Origin: Allohahella sp002354735 | GTDB lineage: Bacteria > Pseudomonadota > Gammaproteobacteria > Pseudomonadales > Oleiphilaceae | Length of the DNA stretch: 64,000 nucleotides | Direction: 5' to 3' | Assembly: GCF_047946665.1 (NCBI RefSeq) | Contig: NZ_CP172312.1 | Coordinates: forward strand, 868,001-932,000 | In this document: positions 43,638 through 53,372 of the stretch, piece by piece | How positions within the stretch are numbered: the first letter of the stretch is position 1 | Layout of the letters: each line of letters opens with the position of its first letter | Notes under the pieces: model-generated | Seen by the model: the letters and a program-made list of their open reading frames with translations, nothing else | The model's database searches: none | Told to the model about the DNA's origin: nothing | Translations under genes and position numbers: made by a program

Positions 43638-44777
43638 ATGGCTGAAAAGCAGGCTGAAAAGAAACTGGGTGGCGCGGGTCTGCGGGGCCAGGTAGCGGGG
43701 CAGACGGCACTTTCGACGGTAGGCAAGGCAGGTCATGGCCTGACGTATAGAGGTTTCGATATTGAAACGCTCGCGGAGAAGGCCACTTTTGAGGAAGTGG
43801 CTTATCTGCTGCTACGTGGGCACTTGCCGAACCGGACTCAACTGAGCGCTTACAAGGCCAAGCTCAAGAGCATGAGAAAACTGCCCGAAGCACTGAAGGC
43901 CGTGCTCGAACAGATACCCGCCGATTCGCACCCTATGGACGTGATGCGAACCGGTTGTTCCATGCTGGGCAACCTGGAAACCGAACAGAGTTTTGATGAG
44001 CAGGACCAACGCATCGATCGTCTGCTCGCGCTGCTGCCAAGCATCATCTGCTACTGGTATCGCTACAGCCACGATGGCATTCAAGTCGACCCGGCGGCTG
44101 AGTCAGCAGACTCCATCGCTGGCCACTTCCTGACGCTGCTGCACGACAAGCCGCCGTCAGCGCTGTTCGAGCGTGTGCTGGATGCTTCACTGATCCTGTA
44201 CGCCGAACATGAGTTCAATGCCTCGACCTTTACCGCCCGGGTCTGCGCATCGACCCTGTCGGATATTCATTCCTGCGTCACCGGCGCGATAGGCACACTA
44301 CGCGGGCCACTGCATGGCGGCGCCAACGAAGCGGCCATGGAACTGATCGAGAGCTTCCAGTCGCCTGATCACGCTGAAGAAGGCCTGATGCAGATGCTGG
44401 CGCGCAAGGACAAGATCATGGGCTTTGGTCATGCCGTTTATAGCGAATGCGATCCGCGTAACGCCATCATCAAGCGCTGGTCAGAAAAGCTGGCCAAGGA
44501 TGCCGGCGACGAGCGTCTCTACGATATCTCTGTTCGCTGCGAAGAAGTGATGTGGCGCGAGAAGAAGCTGTTCTGCAATGCCGACTTCTTTCACGCCAGC
44601 GCCTATCACTTCATGGGCATCCCAACCAAGCTGTTTACGCCTATCTTCGTCATGTCGCGCGTGAGTGGCTGGACTGCACACGTGAAAGAACAACGTGCAA
44701 ACAATCGAATCATCCGTCCATCGGCGGAGTACACAGGCCCGGAATCAGCTGAATGGGTCGATCTGGCCGACCGCTAA
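43638..44777 (+). CDS. prpC: 2-methylcitrate synthase
   Basis: Condenses propionyl-CoA with oxaloacetate. The 379-residue product begins with GGAGLRGQVAGQTALSTVG and shows LTYRGFDIETLAE, the His of LHGGANEAAMELI, MGFGHAVYSECDPR and the Asp region near ADFFHASAYHFMGIP. Such features and the prp context favour methylcitrate over plain citrate synthase. Confidence 0.94.
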   Translation: MAEKQAEKKLGGAGLRGQVAGQTALSTVGKAGHGLTYRGFDIETLAEKATFEEVAYLLLRGHLPNRTQLSAYKAKLKSMRKLPEALKAVLEQIPADSHPMDVMRTGCSMLGNLETEQSFDEQDQRIDRLLALLPSIICYWYRYSHDGIQVDPAAESADSIAGHFLTLLHDKPPSALFERVLDASLILYAEHEFNASTFTARVCASTLSDIHSCVTGAIGTLRGPLHGGANEAAMELIESFQSPDHAEEGLMQMLARKDKIMGFGHAVYSECDPRNAIIKRWSEKLAKDAGDERLYDISVRCEEVMWREKKLFCNADFFHASAYHFMGIPTKLFTPIFVMSRVSGWTAHVKEQRANNRIIRPSAEYTGPESAEWVDLADR

Positions 44778-44821
44778 AATCTTCGTTATTAATTTCGTTG
44801 AAACACTTGAGGAGCTAAACA

Positions 44822-46306
44822 ATGAATGCAAATGTCGATCTCAACGATCGCCCGGATTACGACGACGCCATACAGGCCATAGCCGACTATGTGCTGAACT
44901 TCGATATCGATTCCAGCGAAGCCTGGGACACCGCCCGTAACTGCCTGATGGATACCCTCGGCTGTGGTCTGCTGGCCCTGCGCTTTCCTGAGTGCACCAA
45001 GCACCTCGGTCCTATTGTTGAAGGCACGGTCGTGCCCAATGGTGCGCGAGTACCCGGCACCCAGTTCAGGCTGGATCCGGTCAAGGCCGCCTGGGACATT
45101 GGCTGTATCATCCGCTGGCTGGATTACAACGATACCTGGCTCGCCGCCGAGTGGGGCCACCCGTCCGATAACCTCGGTGGCATCCTCGCCGTAGCCGATC
45201 ACCTGTCGCAGAAGCAGGTCGCTGCAGGCAAGGCGCCGCTGACGATGAAGGCTGTGCTCGAAGCCATGATCATGGCTCACGAAATCCAGGGCGTACTGGC
45301 ACTGGACAACAGCTTCAACCGCGTTGGTCTCGACCACGTGATACTGGTTCGTGTGGCATCGACTGCTGTCGTGGCCAAGCTGATGGGCGGAAACCGTGAG
45401 CGTATCATGGCTGCCGTTTCACAGGCCTGGGTCGATGGTTCGGCACTGCGTACCTATCGCCACGCGCCAAACGCGGGTTCACGCAAGTCATGGGCAGCAG
45501 GCGACGCCACTTCACGCGCCGTGCGCCTGGCCGACATCACCATGCGTGGTGAGATGGGTATACCTGGCGTACTGACTGCCAAGCAGTGGGGCTTCTACGA
45601 CGTCTCCTTCAGCAAGACCAACGCTGACCAGAAGATGAAGGACGCCGACAAGCGACGCTTCAGCTTCCAGCGTGACTACGGCAGCTATGTCATGGAGAAC
45701 GTGCTGTTCAAGATCAGCTTCCCTGCAGAATTTCACGCCCAGACCGCTGCCGAAGCTGCTGTTACGCTGCATCCTGAGGTCAAGAATCGCCTGCATGAGA
45801 TCGAGCGCATCGAGCTGACTACCCACGAATCAGCCATCCGCATCATTTCAAAGGTTGGCGCCCTGGCCAACGCCGCAGACCGCGATCATTGTCTGCAGTA
45901 CATGACAGCCGTGCCACTGGCCTTTGGCAATCTTGTAGCCGAGCACTACGAGGACAGCTTCCACAGCAGCAATCCGATCATCGATGAGCTGAGAGAGAAG
46001 ATGGTGGTGATGGAAGACAAGCGTTACAGCGTGGAGTATCACGAGCCAGAAAAGCGCTCCATTGCTAACGCCATTCAGGTCTTCTTCAAGGATGGCACTT
46101 CAACCGACAAGGTCGAAGTCGAGTACCCGATTGGGCATCGTCGTCGGAGAGAGCAGGGTATCCCGCTGCTGGAAGACAAGTTCCGCAACAACCTGGCGAC
46201 CCGTTTCCCGGCCTTCCGCTGTGATCAGATCTTCGCGCTGTGCAAGGATCAGGACACGCTGGAAAACACACCGGTCAACGAGTTCATGGACCTGTTCGTA
46301 GTCTGA
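44822..46306 (+). CDS. prpD: 2-methylcitrate dehydratase
   Basis: The 494-residue PrpD enzyme converts methylcitrate to methylaconitate. It shows DTLGCGLLALRFPECTKHLG, DYNDTWLAAEWGHPSDNLGG and SFPAEFHAQTAAEAA, all family-typical. The presence of prpD, with no acnD or prpF, means this operon uses the PrpD version of the cycle, with methylisocitrate formed by an aconitase encoded elsewhere. GAGG lies eight bases before the start. Next is a hairpin and a convergent gene. Confidence 0.95.
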   Translation: MNANVDLNDRPDYDDAIQAIADYVLNFDIDSSEAWDTARNCLMDTLGCGLLALRFPECTKHLGPIVEGTVVPNGARVPGTQFRLDPVKAAWDIGCIIRWLDYNDTWLAAEWGHPSDNLGGILAVADHLSQKQVAAGKAPLTMKAVLEAMIMAHEIQGVLALDNSFNRVGLDHVILVRVASTAVVAKLMGGNRERIMAAVSQAWVDGSALRTYRHAPNAGSRKSWAAGDATSRAVRLADITMRGEMGIPGVLTAKQWGFYDVSFSKTNADQKMKDADKRRFSFQRDYGSYVMENVLFKISFPAEFHAQTAAEAAVTLHPEVKNRLHEIERIELTTHESAIRIISKVGALANAADRDHCLQYMTAVPLAFGNLVAEHYEDSFHSSNPIIDELREKMVVMEDKRYSVEYHEPEKRSIANAIQVFFKDGTSTDKVEVEYPIGHRRRREQGIPLLEDKFRNNLATRFPAFRCDQIFALCKDQDTLENTPVNEFMDLFVV

Positions 46307-46323
46307 GAAAAACTGGACTGAAC

Positions 46324-46347
46324 CGTCGTCTGATCCTTCAGACGACG
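46324..46347. terminator. Hairpin between convergent prpD and the sugar dehydrogenase gene
   Basis: A perfect 10-bp stem (CGTCGTCTGA and TCAGACGACG) with a TCCT loop, 17 bases after the prpD stop. There is no long T-run, but its position between convergent stops makes a two-way terminator likely. Confidence 0.6.
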
Positions 46348-46365
46348 CTTGAGGATGAGCCGGAC

Positions 46366-47637
46366 TTAGAGCCGGCCGTCCACTTCAGATCGCGGCAGCA
46401 CGTACTTCACATCGAACAGTATATGCTCAGCCTTGCCGAACGAGTGAATGCGTTCAGCCCCAAGCTGTACAAACTGCTTGTGACCAACGGCCAGCACGAT
46501 CGCGTCGTACTCTCCGGCCTTTGGCTCATGCACCAGTTGCAGGCCGTACTCATGTTCAGCCTCGGCAGGACTCGCCCAGGGGTCGAACACATCGACAGTG
46601 GCATTGTAATCCTTGAACGCCGAAATCAGGTCGATGACCTTGGTGTTTCGAATGTCAGGACAGTTTTCCTTGAAGGTCAGGCCCATGATGAGCACCTTGC
46701 AGCCGCCGACCTGGATGCGCTTCTGCGTCATCAGGCGGACCACACGTTCCACCACACCCCGACCCATACCGTCATTGATACGTCGACCCGAAAGGATCAT
46801 CTCGGGATGATGCCCTACGGCCTGTGATTTGTAGGTCAGGTAATACGGATCTACACCGATACAGTGGCCGCCGACCAAGCCAGGCCTGAAAGGCAGGAAG
46901 TTCCACTTCGTACCTGCCGCCTCGAGCACTTCGAGGGTGTCAATGCCAAGCTTCTCGAAGATCTGCGACAGCTCGTTGATCAGTGCAATGTTGACATCGC
47001 GTTGTGTATTCTCGATAACTTTTGCAGCTTCAGCCACCTTGATGCTGCTGGCCTTGTGGGTACCTGCCGTGATGATCGAGGCATACAGCGCGTCCACTTT
47101 GTCAGCAATTTCAGGTGTGCTGCCCGAAGTGACCTTCAGAATATTGGTCACACGGTGTTCCTTATCGCCTGGATTGATCCGCTCAGGACTGTAACCAGCA
47201 TAGAAATCCGTGTTGAACACCAGTCCCGAGACTTCCTCGAGTATTGGAATGCAGACTTCCTCGGTCGCGCCTGGATACACCGTGGATTCATAGATCACGA
47301 TGTCGCCCTGCTTCAGCACGCTGCCGATCATCCGGCTGGCACTGCGTAGCGGGCTCAGGTCAGGCGTCTTGAACGCATCGATCGGCGTAGGTACGGTCAC
47401 GATGAAGATATTGCAGCGCTTGAGGTCAGCAACTTCAGCGCTGTAATCGAGCTTGTCGGCAGCGGCCAGCAGTTCTGGTTCAACTTCAAGCGTATGGTCT
47501 TCGCCTCCCCGCAGCTCCTGAATTCGGCGCTTGTTGATGTCGAAGCCCAGCGTGGGATACTTCTTGCCGAACTCGACCGCCAACGGTAAGCCGACGTAGC
47601 CAAGTCCTACGATCCCGATATGAACATTATCCTGCAC
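46366..47637 (-). CDS. UDP-sugar 6-dehydrogenase (TviB/WbpA type)
   Basis: A 423-residue NAD-dependent dehydrogenase. Parts seen: IGIVGLGYVGLPLAVEFGKK at the start (Rossmann fold), YESTVYPGATEEVCIPIL, the middle domain YSPERINPGDKEH, catalytic Cys in PGLVGGHCIGVDPYYL, and the third domain with GLTFKENCPDIRNTKV. The subgroup is that of Vi-antigen TviB/VipA and WbpA, which oxidise UDP-N-acetylhexosamines to uronic acids. It lies on the same strand as, and 129 bases after, the exosortase gene, so it probably supplies an acidic sugar for the exopolysaccharide. Confidence 0.9.
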   Translation of the reverse strand: MQDNVHIGIVGLGYVGLPLAVEFGKKYPTLGFDINKRRIQELRGGEDHTLEVEPELLAAADKLDYSAEVADLKRCNIFIVTVPTPIDAFKTPDLSPLRSASRMIGSVLKQGDIVIYESTVYPGATEEVCIPILEEVSGLVFNTDFYAGYSPERINPGDKEHRVTNILKVTSGSTPEIADKVDALYASIITAGTHKASSIKVAEAAKVIENTQRDVNIALINELSQIFEKLGIDTLEVLEAAGTKWNFLPFRPGLVGGHCIGVDPYYLTYKSQAVGHHPEMILSGRRINDGMGRGVVERVVRLMTQKRIQVGGCKVLIMGLTFKENCPDIRNTKVIDLISAFKDYNATVDVFDPWASPAEAEHEYGLQLVHEPKAGEYDAIVLAVGHKQFVQLGAERIHSFGKAEHILFDVKYVLPRSEVDGRL

Positions 47638-47766
47638 AGTAGATCCTTCCTCCGAATGCTCGAGGTGCGCTCGAGAAAATTATGGTCAGCCAGTCCCTGC
47701 CTGAGTATCCGCCGACTGCCGAGTCTGCACTGAGTATAGCTTCCCCGGCCGCGTGTCAAAGCGAAA

Positions 47767-49383
47767 TCAATGTGAATCTTTATAGGCCTTGTAAATAGCT
47801 GATTCGATGTCGCCAGCCTGCGAGGTCATCAAGGCCTGCAAGGCGGCTTTGGCTGTACTGCAATCTTCACGCTCGCAAGGCGCGGAAGTGTAGAGCAGGG
47901 CAGCGTCGCTGCGTCCCTTGAGGAACAGACTCTCGAGCTGGCCGATCTTCGCCGACACGCCGCCGGTGAAGAACGAGCCGCCGATCATATAGCTATACAG
48001 CACCGCCGACCGCTCAGCGGAGCCCCTGTGCTCCAGCTCCAGCCACTGATAGCCTGGCAGCTCTGCGGCGTAGGTATCGAGCGGACGCCACAGCCGACCG
48101 TCGAACAATGCATTATTGTACTGGATCAGCTCGGCCCTGTGTTCCTCTCGCGAATACAGATAGATATCGATCGTCATCTGCTGCTTCGATTCCAGCGCAA
48201 CGTAGCTGCCTTCAAACTTCTGGGTATAGCCATTCATGTCAGCACGTGGCGCATTCGGAAAGCGGAACGCGATGCGATTCCAGTCCATGCTGTCAGGCCC
48301 TGTCTCGAGGCTCGCCGGCATGACGATTGGCGCGAAGACACTCTGCTTCTTGGTCAGCCCATGCATGAGCTGGGTGCCTGCTGGAACGCACAGGACGACC
48401 GCTGCCACGGCGATCCAGAACCAGCGCCGCGCAGGCGGCGTTCCGGAGTTTGCCTGCGTGCCCGCACTCGCGTCAGCTCGCTGTCCTTCGACCGGGTCGG
48501 ACTCCAGACGGCGCGCATACCAGAACCATGGAATCATTGCGCCTGCGTAGAGGTACCAGCCGAAGTTGTCATGATCCTGCATCAGTGGCGATTGCATATC
48601 GGTGTAGTAGCCAATCGCGATGAGGGCAGCAACCCGCACCCAGTTGGTGATGAGAGAAACCACAATCGCAGACACGATCAACTTCATGATCTGTCGTCTG
48701 TTGTCGAGATAGAGATGGGCATAGAGAATGCCCAGCAGCAGGCTCACCAGCAGGTACCGCAGGCCCGAGCAGCCGCCGGCAATCTCGAAGGTGCCCTGGG
48801 GAATCTTAACGAAAAAGCCGTATATCTCCGCTTCGATATCGATCGCCCACAGGGCAAACTCGCTGGCCTTGGTCGTCAGCCACTGTAGTGGGTAGTTCAG
48901 ATAGTCCCAGACCGGCATCGCAAAATAGAGGATGCCAACCGGGACGGACATTCGGTACAGTGCGCCGGATCCGAGAATGAGAATCAGTCCACCGTAAATG
49001 ATCGCGGGCAGCAGGAGTTGCTGAACGAACTCGACACCGGTGAGCCAGGCCAGGGTCCAGAGCGCAGCCGCGCCAGTAGCCGCAAATGCGACAAACGGGG
49101 TGGTGAGTGCTGCAGATGCCAGGCCTGGTGCTGGCCTGACAGGCAGGGCCCGCACGACCAGCCATAGCACGAGTGCAAGTACCAGGAAGCCGTGCCCGTA
49201 GGACTGGTCCAGCTCCACCCATTTGCCGAACAGGGATGTCCAGGTTGGGGCGAAAACCACACCGCAGAGGCCAAGCCAGACGACCACTGGCCAGAACTGG
49301 TCAGGCACCCGCCTGTTTGGCAAGGCATCTGAGCTTACTGTATGCACCGACTGCGAGTCCGGCGCTGGATCGTGACTACTCAT
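47767..49383 (-). CDS. xrtA: Exosortase A fused to an EpsI-type domain
   Basis: A 538-residue protein. The first 300 residues form the eight-helix exosortase: active-site Cys205 in IAGGCSGLRYLL, Arg250 in TNWVR and His271 in QDHDNFGWYLY are all present. After a further membrane helix (WIAVAAVVLCVPAGTQLM), residues 350-538 form the periplasmic EpsI/DUF3485 domain (MNGYTQKFEGSYVALESKQQMTIDIYLY is cut here to note YTQKFEGSYV). In PEP-CTERM systems this enzyme cleaves and probably anchors substrate proteins. It stands back to back with the polysaccharide operon, and its substrates are encoded at 60388-63168. Confidence 0.9.
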   Translation of the reverse strand: MSSHDPAPDSQSVHTVSSDALPNRRVPDQFWPVVVWLGLCGVVFAPTWTSLFGKWVELDQSYGHGFLVLALVLWLVVRALPVRPAPGLASAALTTPFVAFAATGAAALWTLAWLTGVEFVQQLLLPAIIYGGLILILGSGALYRMSVPVGILYFAMPVWDYLNYPLQWLTTKASEFALWAIDIEAEIYGFFVKIPQGTFEIAGGCSGLRYLLVSLLLGILYAHLYLDNRRQIMKLIVSAIVVSLITNWVRVAALIAIGYYTDMQSPLMQDHDNFGWYLYAGAMIPWFWYARRLESDPVEGQRADASAGTQANSGTPPARRWFWIAVAAVVLCVPAGTQLMHGLTKKQSVFAPIVMPASLETGPDSMDWNRIAFRFPNAPRADMNGYTQKFEGSYVALESKQQMTIDIYLYSREEHRAELIQYNNALFDGRLWRPLDTYAAELPGYQWLELEHRGSAERSAVLYSYMIGGSFFTGGVSAKIGQLESLFLKGRSDAALLYTSAPCEREDCSTAKAALQALMTSQAGDIESAIYKAYKDSH

Positions 49384-49584
49384 GCTGTTCTGTCTGCACC
49401 ATTGAGATCGTTTGGCTGAAAACTGTCATGGAGCGGCGCAGATTGCCAGCTATACTGAATTTTTACCAGTTGCGGATGTGTAATTGTCAACAATTGTAAA
49501 GGATGCATTCGCCGGATAGAAAAGCAAGGGTCGCTCTGGTAGAGTAACGCCGTTTTTTCAGTCACTTGTAAACTGTCATTTGTA

Positions 49585-51051
49585 ATGTTGTATCGCAGCG
49601 TGATTCACACGGCTGCGCAAGAATTCTTCAGGGGCGCTTCGTTGGCACGAGTCAGGATATTCCGGCACTACTTCTACATGCCGTACATGGTGCTGGGTCT
49701 ACTCGACGCGGCCTTCATCTTCGCCGCGTGCTATCTGGCCATCTACTTCGAGTACTTCCAGATGACCGACTATTTCAAGGCCTATGCCCTGGAAGTCGTC
49801 AGCGCGCCGATACTCTTCACGGTCGTCAATTTCACCGCCATCACCGCGCTGGGCGTCTACCCGGCAAAGCTGACGGAGGGCATGACCGGCATGATGCTGA
49901 GAACCATCATCAGCATCCTGGCCGCGACCCTCTTTATCGGTTTCATCGTTTATGTATTCTCGCCCGTGTTCTGGGCGCTCGAGCGCGGCGTGCTCGAGTT
50001 GGCCTCGTTGTTGTCCATCTTCATTCTGGGCCTGTGGCGGCTGATCTTCTTTTTCTTCGTTCGCGAGCAGTACTTCAAGCGCCAGGTGCTCGTATTGGGT
50101 GCTGGCAAACGCGCTGCCGATCTGATTCATGAGCTCGCCGAACCGAGTAGCCGACAGGGCGTCAGTCTGATCGGCTTTGTCACGTCTAACGGTGACGAGG
50201 TTCACATTGGTGAAGAGAATCATATCTTTACGCCGGAAAGTCTCAGCGAATACTGCAAGACCCATCCGGTCGATGAGATCGTCATTGCGCTAGACGACCG
50301 TCGCAAGAAGCTGCCGCTCGAAGAGTTGCTCGAATGCAAGATGTTCGGCGTAAACATCATCGATGCCGCCAGCTTCATCGAGCGTGAGGTACGTAAGGTG
50401 GCACTCGATCTCATTCAGCCAAGCTGGATGATTTATTCAGATGGCTTTGGTGGCGTATCGGCAACCCAGTTCGTGAAGCGGATTTTTGATATTGCGGCGA
50501 GTCTGGTGCTGCTGCTGGTGTCGTGGCCCATCATGTTGCTGACGGCAGTAGCCATCAAGATCGAGGACGGTATCAAGGCGCCCGTTTTCTATTTGCAGGA
50601 GCGGGTCGGCCTCAATGGCAAGCCGTTCAATGTCATCAAATTCCGTAGCATGGGTACTGATGCCGAGAAGAGCGGAGCGGTCTTTGCTCAGAAAAATGAC
50701 GTACGTGTAACGAAAGTAGGCGCATTTGTTCGTAAAGTGCGAATTGACGAGCTGCCGCAGATCCTTAATGTACTCAAGGGTGACATGGCCTTCGTCGGGC
50801 CACGCCCGGAGCGGCCGGTGTTCGTGAAACAACTCGCGAAGAACATCAGCTACTACAATGAAAGACATCGGGTAAAACCCGGCATCACAGGTTGGGCTCA
50901 ACTCTGTTTTGCGTATGCAGACAATGAAGAAGACACGAAGGAAAAGCTTCGCTACGACCTGTACTACATCAAGAACCAGAGTTTGCTGCTGGATCTGATC
51001 GTGCTGGTGCAGACGGCCGAAGTCATCCTGTTCAAGAAAGGCTCACGTTAG
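49585..51051 (+). CDS. Priming sugar transferase, PEP-CTERM system type (TIGR03013-like)
   Basis: First gene of the rightward exopolysaccharide operon. The 488-residue product has four membrane helices at the N-terminus (residues 30-155), a nucleotide-binding CoA-like fold (QVLVLGAGKRAADLI), a fifth helix (IAASLVLLLVSWPIMLLTAVA) and the bacterial sugar transferase domain: FYLQERVGLNGKPF, KFRSMGTDAE, VRKVRIDELPQ and FVGPRPERP. It should transfer the first sugar-phosphate to undecaprenyl phosphate. The N-terminus (MLYRSVIHTAAQEFF) could be trimmed to a later start. Confidence 0.9.
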   Translation: MLYRSVIHTAAQEFFRGASLARVRIFRHYFYMPYMVLGLLDAAFIFAACYLAIYFEYFQMTDYFKAYALEVVSAPILFTVVNFTAITALGVYPAKLTEGMTGMMLRTIISILAATLFIGFIVYVFSPVFWALERGVLELASLLSIFILGLWRLIFFFFVREQYFKRQVLVLGAGKRAADLIHELAEPSSRQGVSLIGFVTSNGDEVHIGEENHIFTPESLSEYCKTHPVDEIVIALDDRRKKLPLEELLECKMFGVNIIDAASFIEREVRKVALDLIQPSWMIYSDGFGGVSATQFVKRIFDIAASLVLLLVSWPIMLLTAVAIKIEDGIKAPVFYLQERVGLNGKPFNVIKFRSMGTDAEKSGAVFAQKNDVRVTKVGAFVRKVRIDELPQILNVLKGDMAFVGPRPERPVFVKQLAKNISYYNERHRVKPGITGWAQLCFAYADNEEDTKEKLRYDLYYIKNQSLLLDLIVLVQTAEVILFKKGSR

Positions 51052-51107
51052 CAGGACCCTACTCGGGGCAGCTGTACTCACATGATAGGCTATGAAAGGG
51101 AAACTTA

Positions 51108-51782
51108 ATGTCGAAATTACCGGGTAAACTGCTGCTGTCGATGCAGTTGCTACGTCGTGCAACCGCTTTACTGCTGATCGTGTCCGTGACAGCGGTTCTG
51201 GGTGCATGTCAATCTGTATCCTACTCGGACTCGGAGCTGATCGAAGCCGCACTGAAGGCCAAGCCTCAGTCCCTGGAAACCTATGTTCTCGGGCCTGGCG
51301 ATGCCGTCAGCGTATCGGTCTGGCGCAACCCCGACCTATCTACAGAAACAACTATCCGGCCGGACGGCAAGCTGTCCAGTCCGCTGGTAGGCGACCTGTT
51401 GGCAGCTGGCCTGTCACCGGAGCAACTGGCGACCGCCATCGAAGATAGACTCTCGGTTTACCTCAAGGAACCCAAAGTCAGCGTCATAGTGCGCAACTCG
51501 AACAGTTATGAGTTCACAAATCGGGTTAGAATTACGGGTGCAGTCAATAATCCGCAGTCCATTCCTTACAAGGAAGGCGTTACAATACTTGATCTCGTGC
51601 TGTCTGCTGGTGGCATGACCGACTTTGCGAAGGGTGGTAGCGCCATTCTGTACAGGCAGTTCCAACAGCAGACCGTGGTGATCCCGGTTGATCTCGAAGC
51701 CATCATGAATGGCGGCGATATCAGGGCAAACTACCGCCTGTTGCCAGGCGACGTCGTTACTGTGCCTGAGAAAGTTCTCTAG
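51108..51782 (+). CDS. Polysaccharide export lipoprotein (XrtA-system type)
   Basis: A 224-residue outer-membrane export protein of the Wza class. The signal peptide ends in the lipobox VLGAC. The poly_export domain starts YVLGPGDAVSVSVWRNPDLS, followed by one SLBB-type domain (VRITGAVNNPQSIPYKEG, LLPGDVVTVPEKVL). It is short, as in PEP-CTERM-associated members (TIGR03027 type). Spacing to the neighbours is 56 and 87 bases, so it is in the same operon. Confidence 0.9.
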   Translation: MSKLPGKLLLSMQLLRRATALLLIVSVTAVLGACQSVSYSDSELIEAALKAKPQSLETYVLGPGDAVSVSVWRNPDLSTETTIRPDGKLSSPLVGDLLAAGLSPEQLATAIEDRLSVYLKEPKVSVIVRNSNSYEFTNRVRITGAVNNPQSIPYKEGVTILDLVLSAGGMTDFAKGGSAILYRQFQQQTVVIPVDLEAIMNGGDIRANYRLLPGDVVTVPEKVL

Positions 51783-51869
51783 ACAGGGAAGAATGCTGGG
51801 CACGCTCAGGCCCTTGGCAATGTATTGAACACCCGGATTGAAAACCCGATTTGAAACCAGAGTAAGCTT

Positions 51870-53372
51870 ATGGCAGTTGCAATCAGCGATCTTCCCAGTG
51901 AAGTCGTAAAGGTGCTCAGGGCGCGCAAATGGACTTGGTTCTTCCTCTTCCTGCTTGTCGCGACCTTTGTGCTTCTAATTGGCGTCGTGTTCCCGAAGAA
52001 ATATATCTCCCATGCGGTCATCAAGATCGATGACCCGAACCTTATCAATCCGCTTATGAACGATAAGGCGCCCGCTGCCCATCAGCGGCCCGATCGCGCC
52101 GCAGCCATCCTCGATGTATTGAACTCCAGGGAGATCCTGCTGCAGCTCGCGGATCTGGAAGAGATCTTTGGCGAGGTGAAGACCCCTGCCGATGAAGAGC
52201 GGGTTGTTCAGGAAATGCGGTTGAATATCTCCGTTGAAAAGCAGGGCAAGGAATATGTCAAGATCGGCTATGCTTCGCCGGATCCTGAGCACGCCTTTAT
52301 CATTGCCCAGAAGCTGACCCAGCTCCTGATTGATGTTACCAGTTCCAACAAGCGTGAAGATGTGCGGGCAGCCTACGAGTTCATCGACAAGCAGGTGAGG
52401 GCCTACCAGAGTCAGATCGAAGCCAGCGAGCGTCGGCTGAAAGAGTTCCTGGCATCCAAATCTGTGGGTAGTGAAGCCCAGGTATCCAACAAGGTTATCG
52501 ATCTCGAACGTCAGATCGAGGAAACGAGGCTTGCCAAGCAGGAAGCTGAAACCCAGGCCAGAGTACTGCGCTCCAAGGTTGGCGGCGGTTCCGACAACCA
52601 ACAGGAGCAGGGTCAATACGCCCGTTATGAAGACCGCATACTGAGCCTGCAGCAGCAGCTCGATACCTTGCGCTTGTCCTATCAGGAAAGTTATCCCGAT
52701 ATCGTCAGCCTGAAACAGCAAATCAGTGAGCTCGAAGGCCTCAGAGATCAGTTGAGAGCGAGCAATCCGGGCGCAGTATCACCGGCCGGCCCTGGATTCC
52801 GTGACCTCCAGACTGAATTGCTGGCGACCGAAACCAGAATCGAGACACTCGGCACCCGGCTTAATTCTCTGGGACAGCTACTGGAGCTCGAACAGGGCAG
52901 GATGGAGCGTGTACAGGATACCCGCGCCAAGGTCTCGGAACTGACCCGTGACTACGAAGTGAACAAGGAAATCTACGACGACCTGCTGCAGCGACGCGAG
53001 CGTGCACGGGTTTCGCTTCGCATCGACGTGGAAGGCTATGGCGTGAACTACGTGCTGCATGAAAGCGCGCGCCTTCCAAGAGAGCCTTCCGGTCTCGCAT
53101 TCTACCATTTCGCGCTTGCCGGTCTGCCACTTGGTCTGCTTGCGCCGTTCGCTATCGCCATCGCCTTCTGTATGGTCGATCCGCGGGTTCGTTCGGCCGC
53201 CTTGCTGCATGAGAACACTGGCGTGCCTGTGCTCTCTCACATTCAGTACCTGGTAACACCTTACGAAGAGCGCAAGAACCGTTCGAAAACGCGCACCATT
53301 ATCATACTTTCCATTTTCGCAGCCGTTGCCTATATCGTCGTTGCGTGGTTCATATATGCAGGAGGCGTATAA
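51870..53372 (+). CDS. Polysaccharide chain-length determinant (XrtA-system type)
   Basis: A 500-residue Wzz-type inner-membrane protein. It has a first helix near residues 24-44 (WFFLFLLVATFVLLIGVVF), a long periplasmic region with coiled coil (ASERRLKEFLASKSV, ISELEGLRDQLRAS), and two C-terminal hydrophobic segments (FYHFALAGLPLGLLAPFAI and TIIILSIFAAVAYIVVAWF). This matches the TIGR03007 type, where the kinase is a separate protein, encoded next. It ends in the start of that gene (TAATG). Confidence 0.88.
   Translation: MAVAISDLPSEVVKVLRARKWTWFFLFLLVATFVLLIGVVFPKKYISHAVIKIDDPNLINPLMNDKAPAAHQRPDRAAAILDVLNSREILLQLADLEEIFGEVKTPADEERVVQEMRLNISVEKQGKEYVKIGYASPDPEHAFIIAQKLTQLLIDVTSSNKREDVRAAYEFIDKQVRAYQSQIEASERRLKEFLASKSVGSEAQVSNKVIDLERQIEETRLAKQEAETQARVLRSKVGGGSDNQQEQGQYARYEDRILSLQQQLDTLRLSYQESYPDIVSLKQQISELEGLRDQLRASNPGAVSPAGPGFRDLQTELLATETRIETLGTRLNSLGQLLELEQGRMERVQDTRAKVSELTRDYEVNKEIYDDLLQRRERARVSLRIDVEGYGVNYVLHESARLPREPSGLAFYHFALAGLPLGLLAPFAIAIAFCMVDPRVRSAALLHENTGVPVLSHIQYLVTPYEERKNRSKTRTIIILSIFAAVAYIVVAWFIYAGGV

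Noticed and set aside
49471..49500. AATTGT-CA-ACAATT inverted repeat before the sugar transferase gene as a copy of the prp operator
   Set aside because: The centre differs (CA instead of AT) so it is not a palindrome through the middle, and the flanks do not match; likely chance in an AT-rich promoter region.
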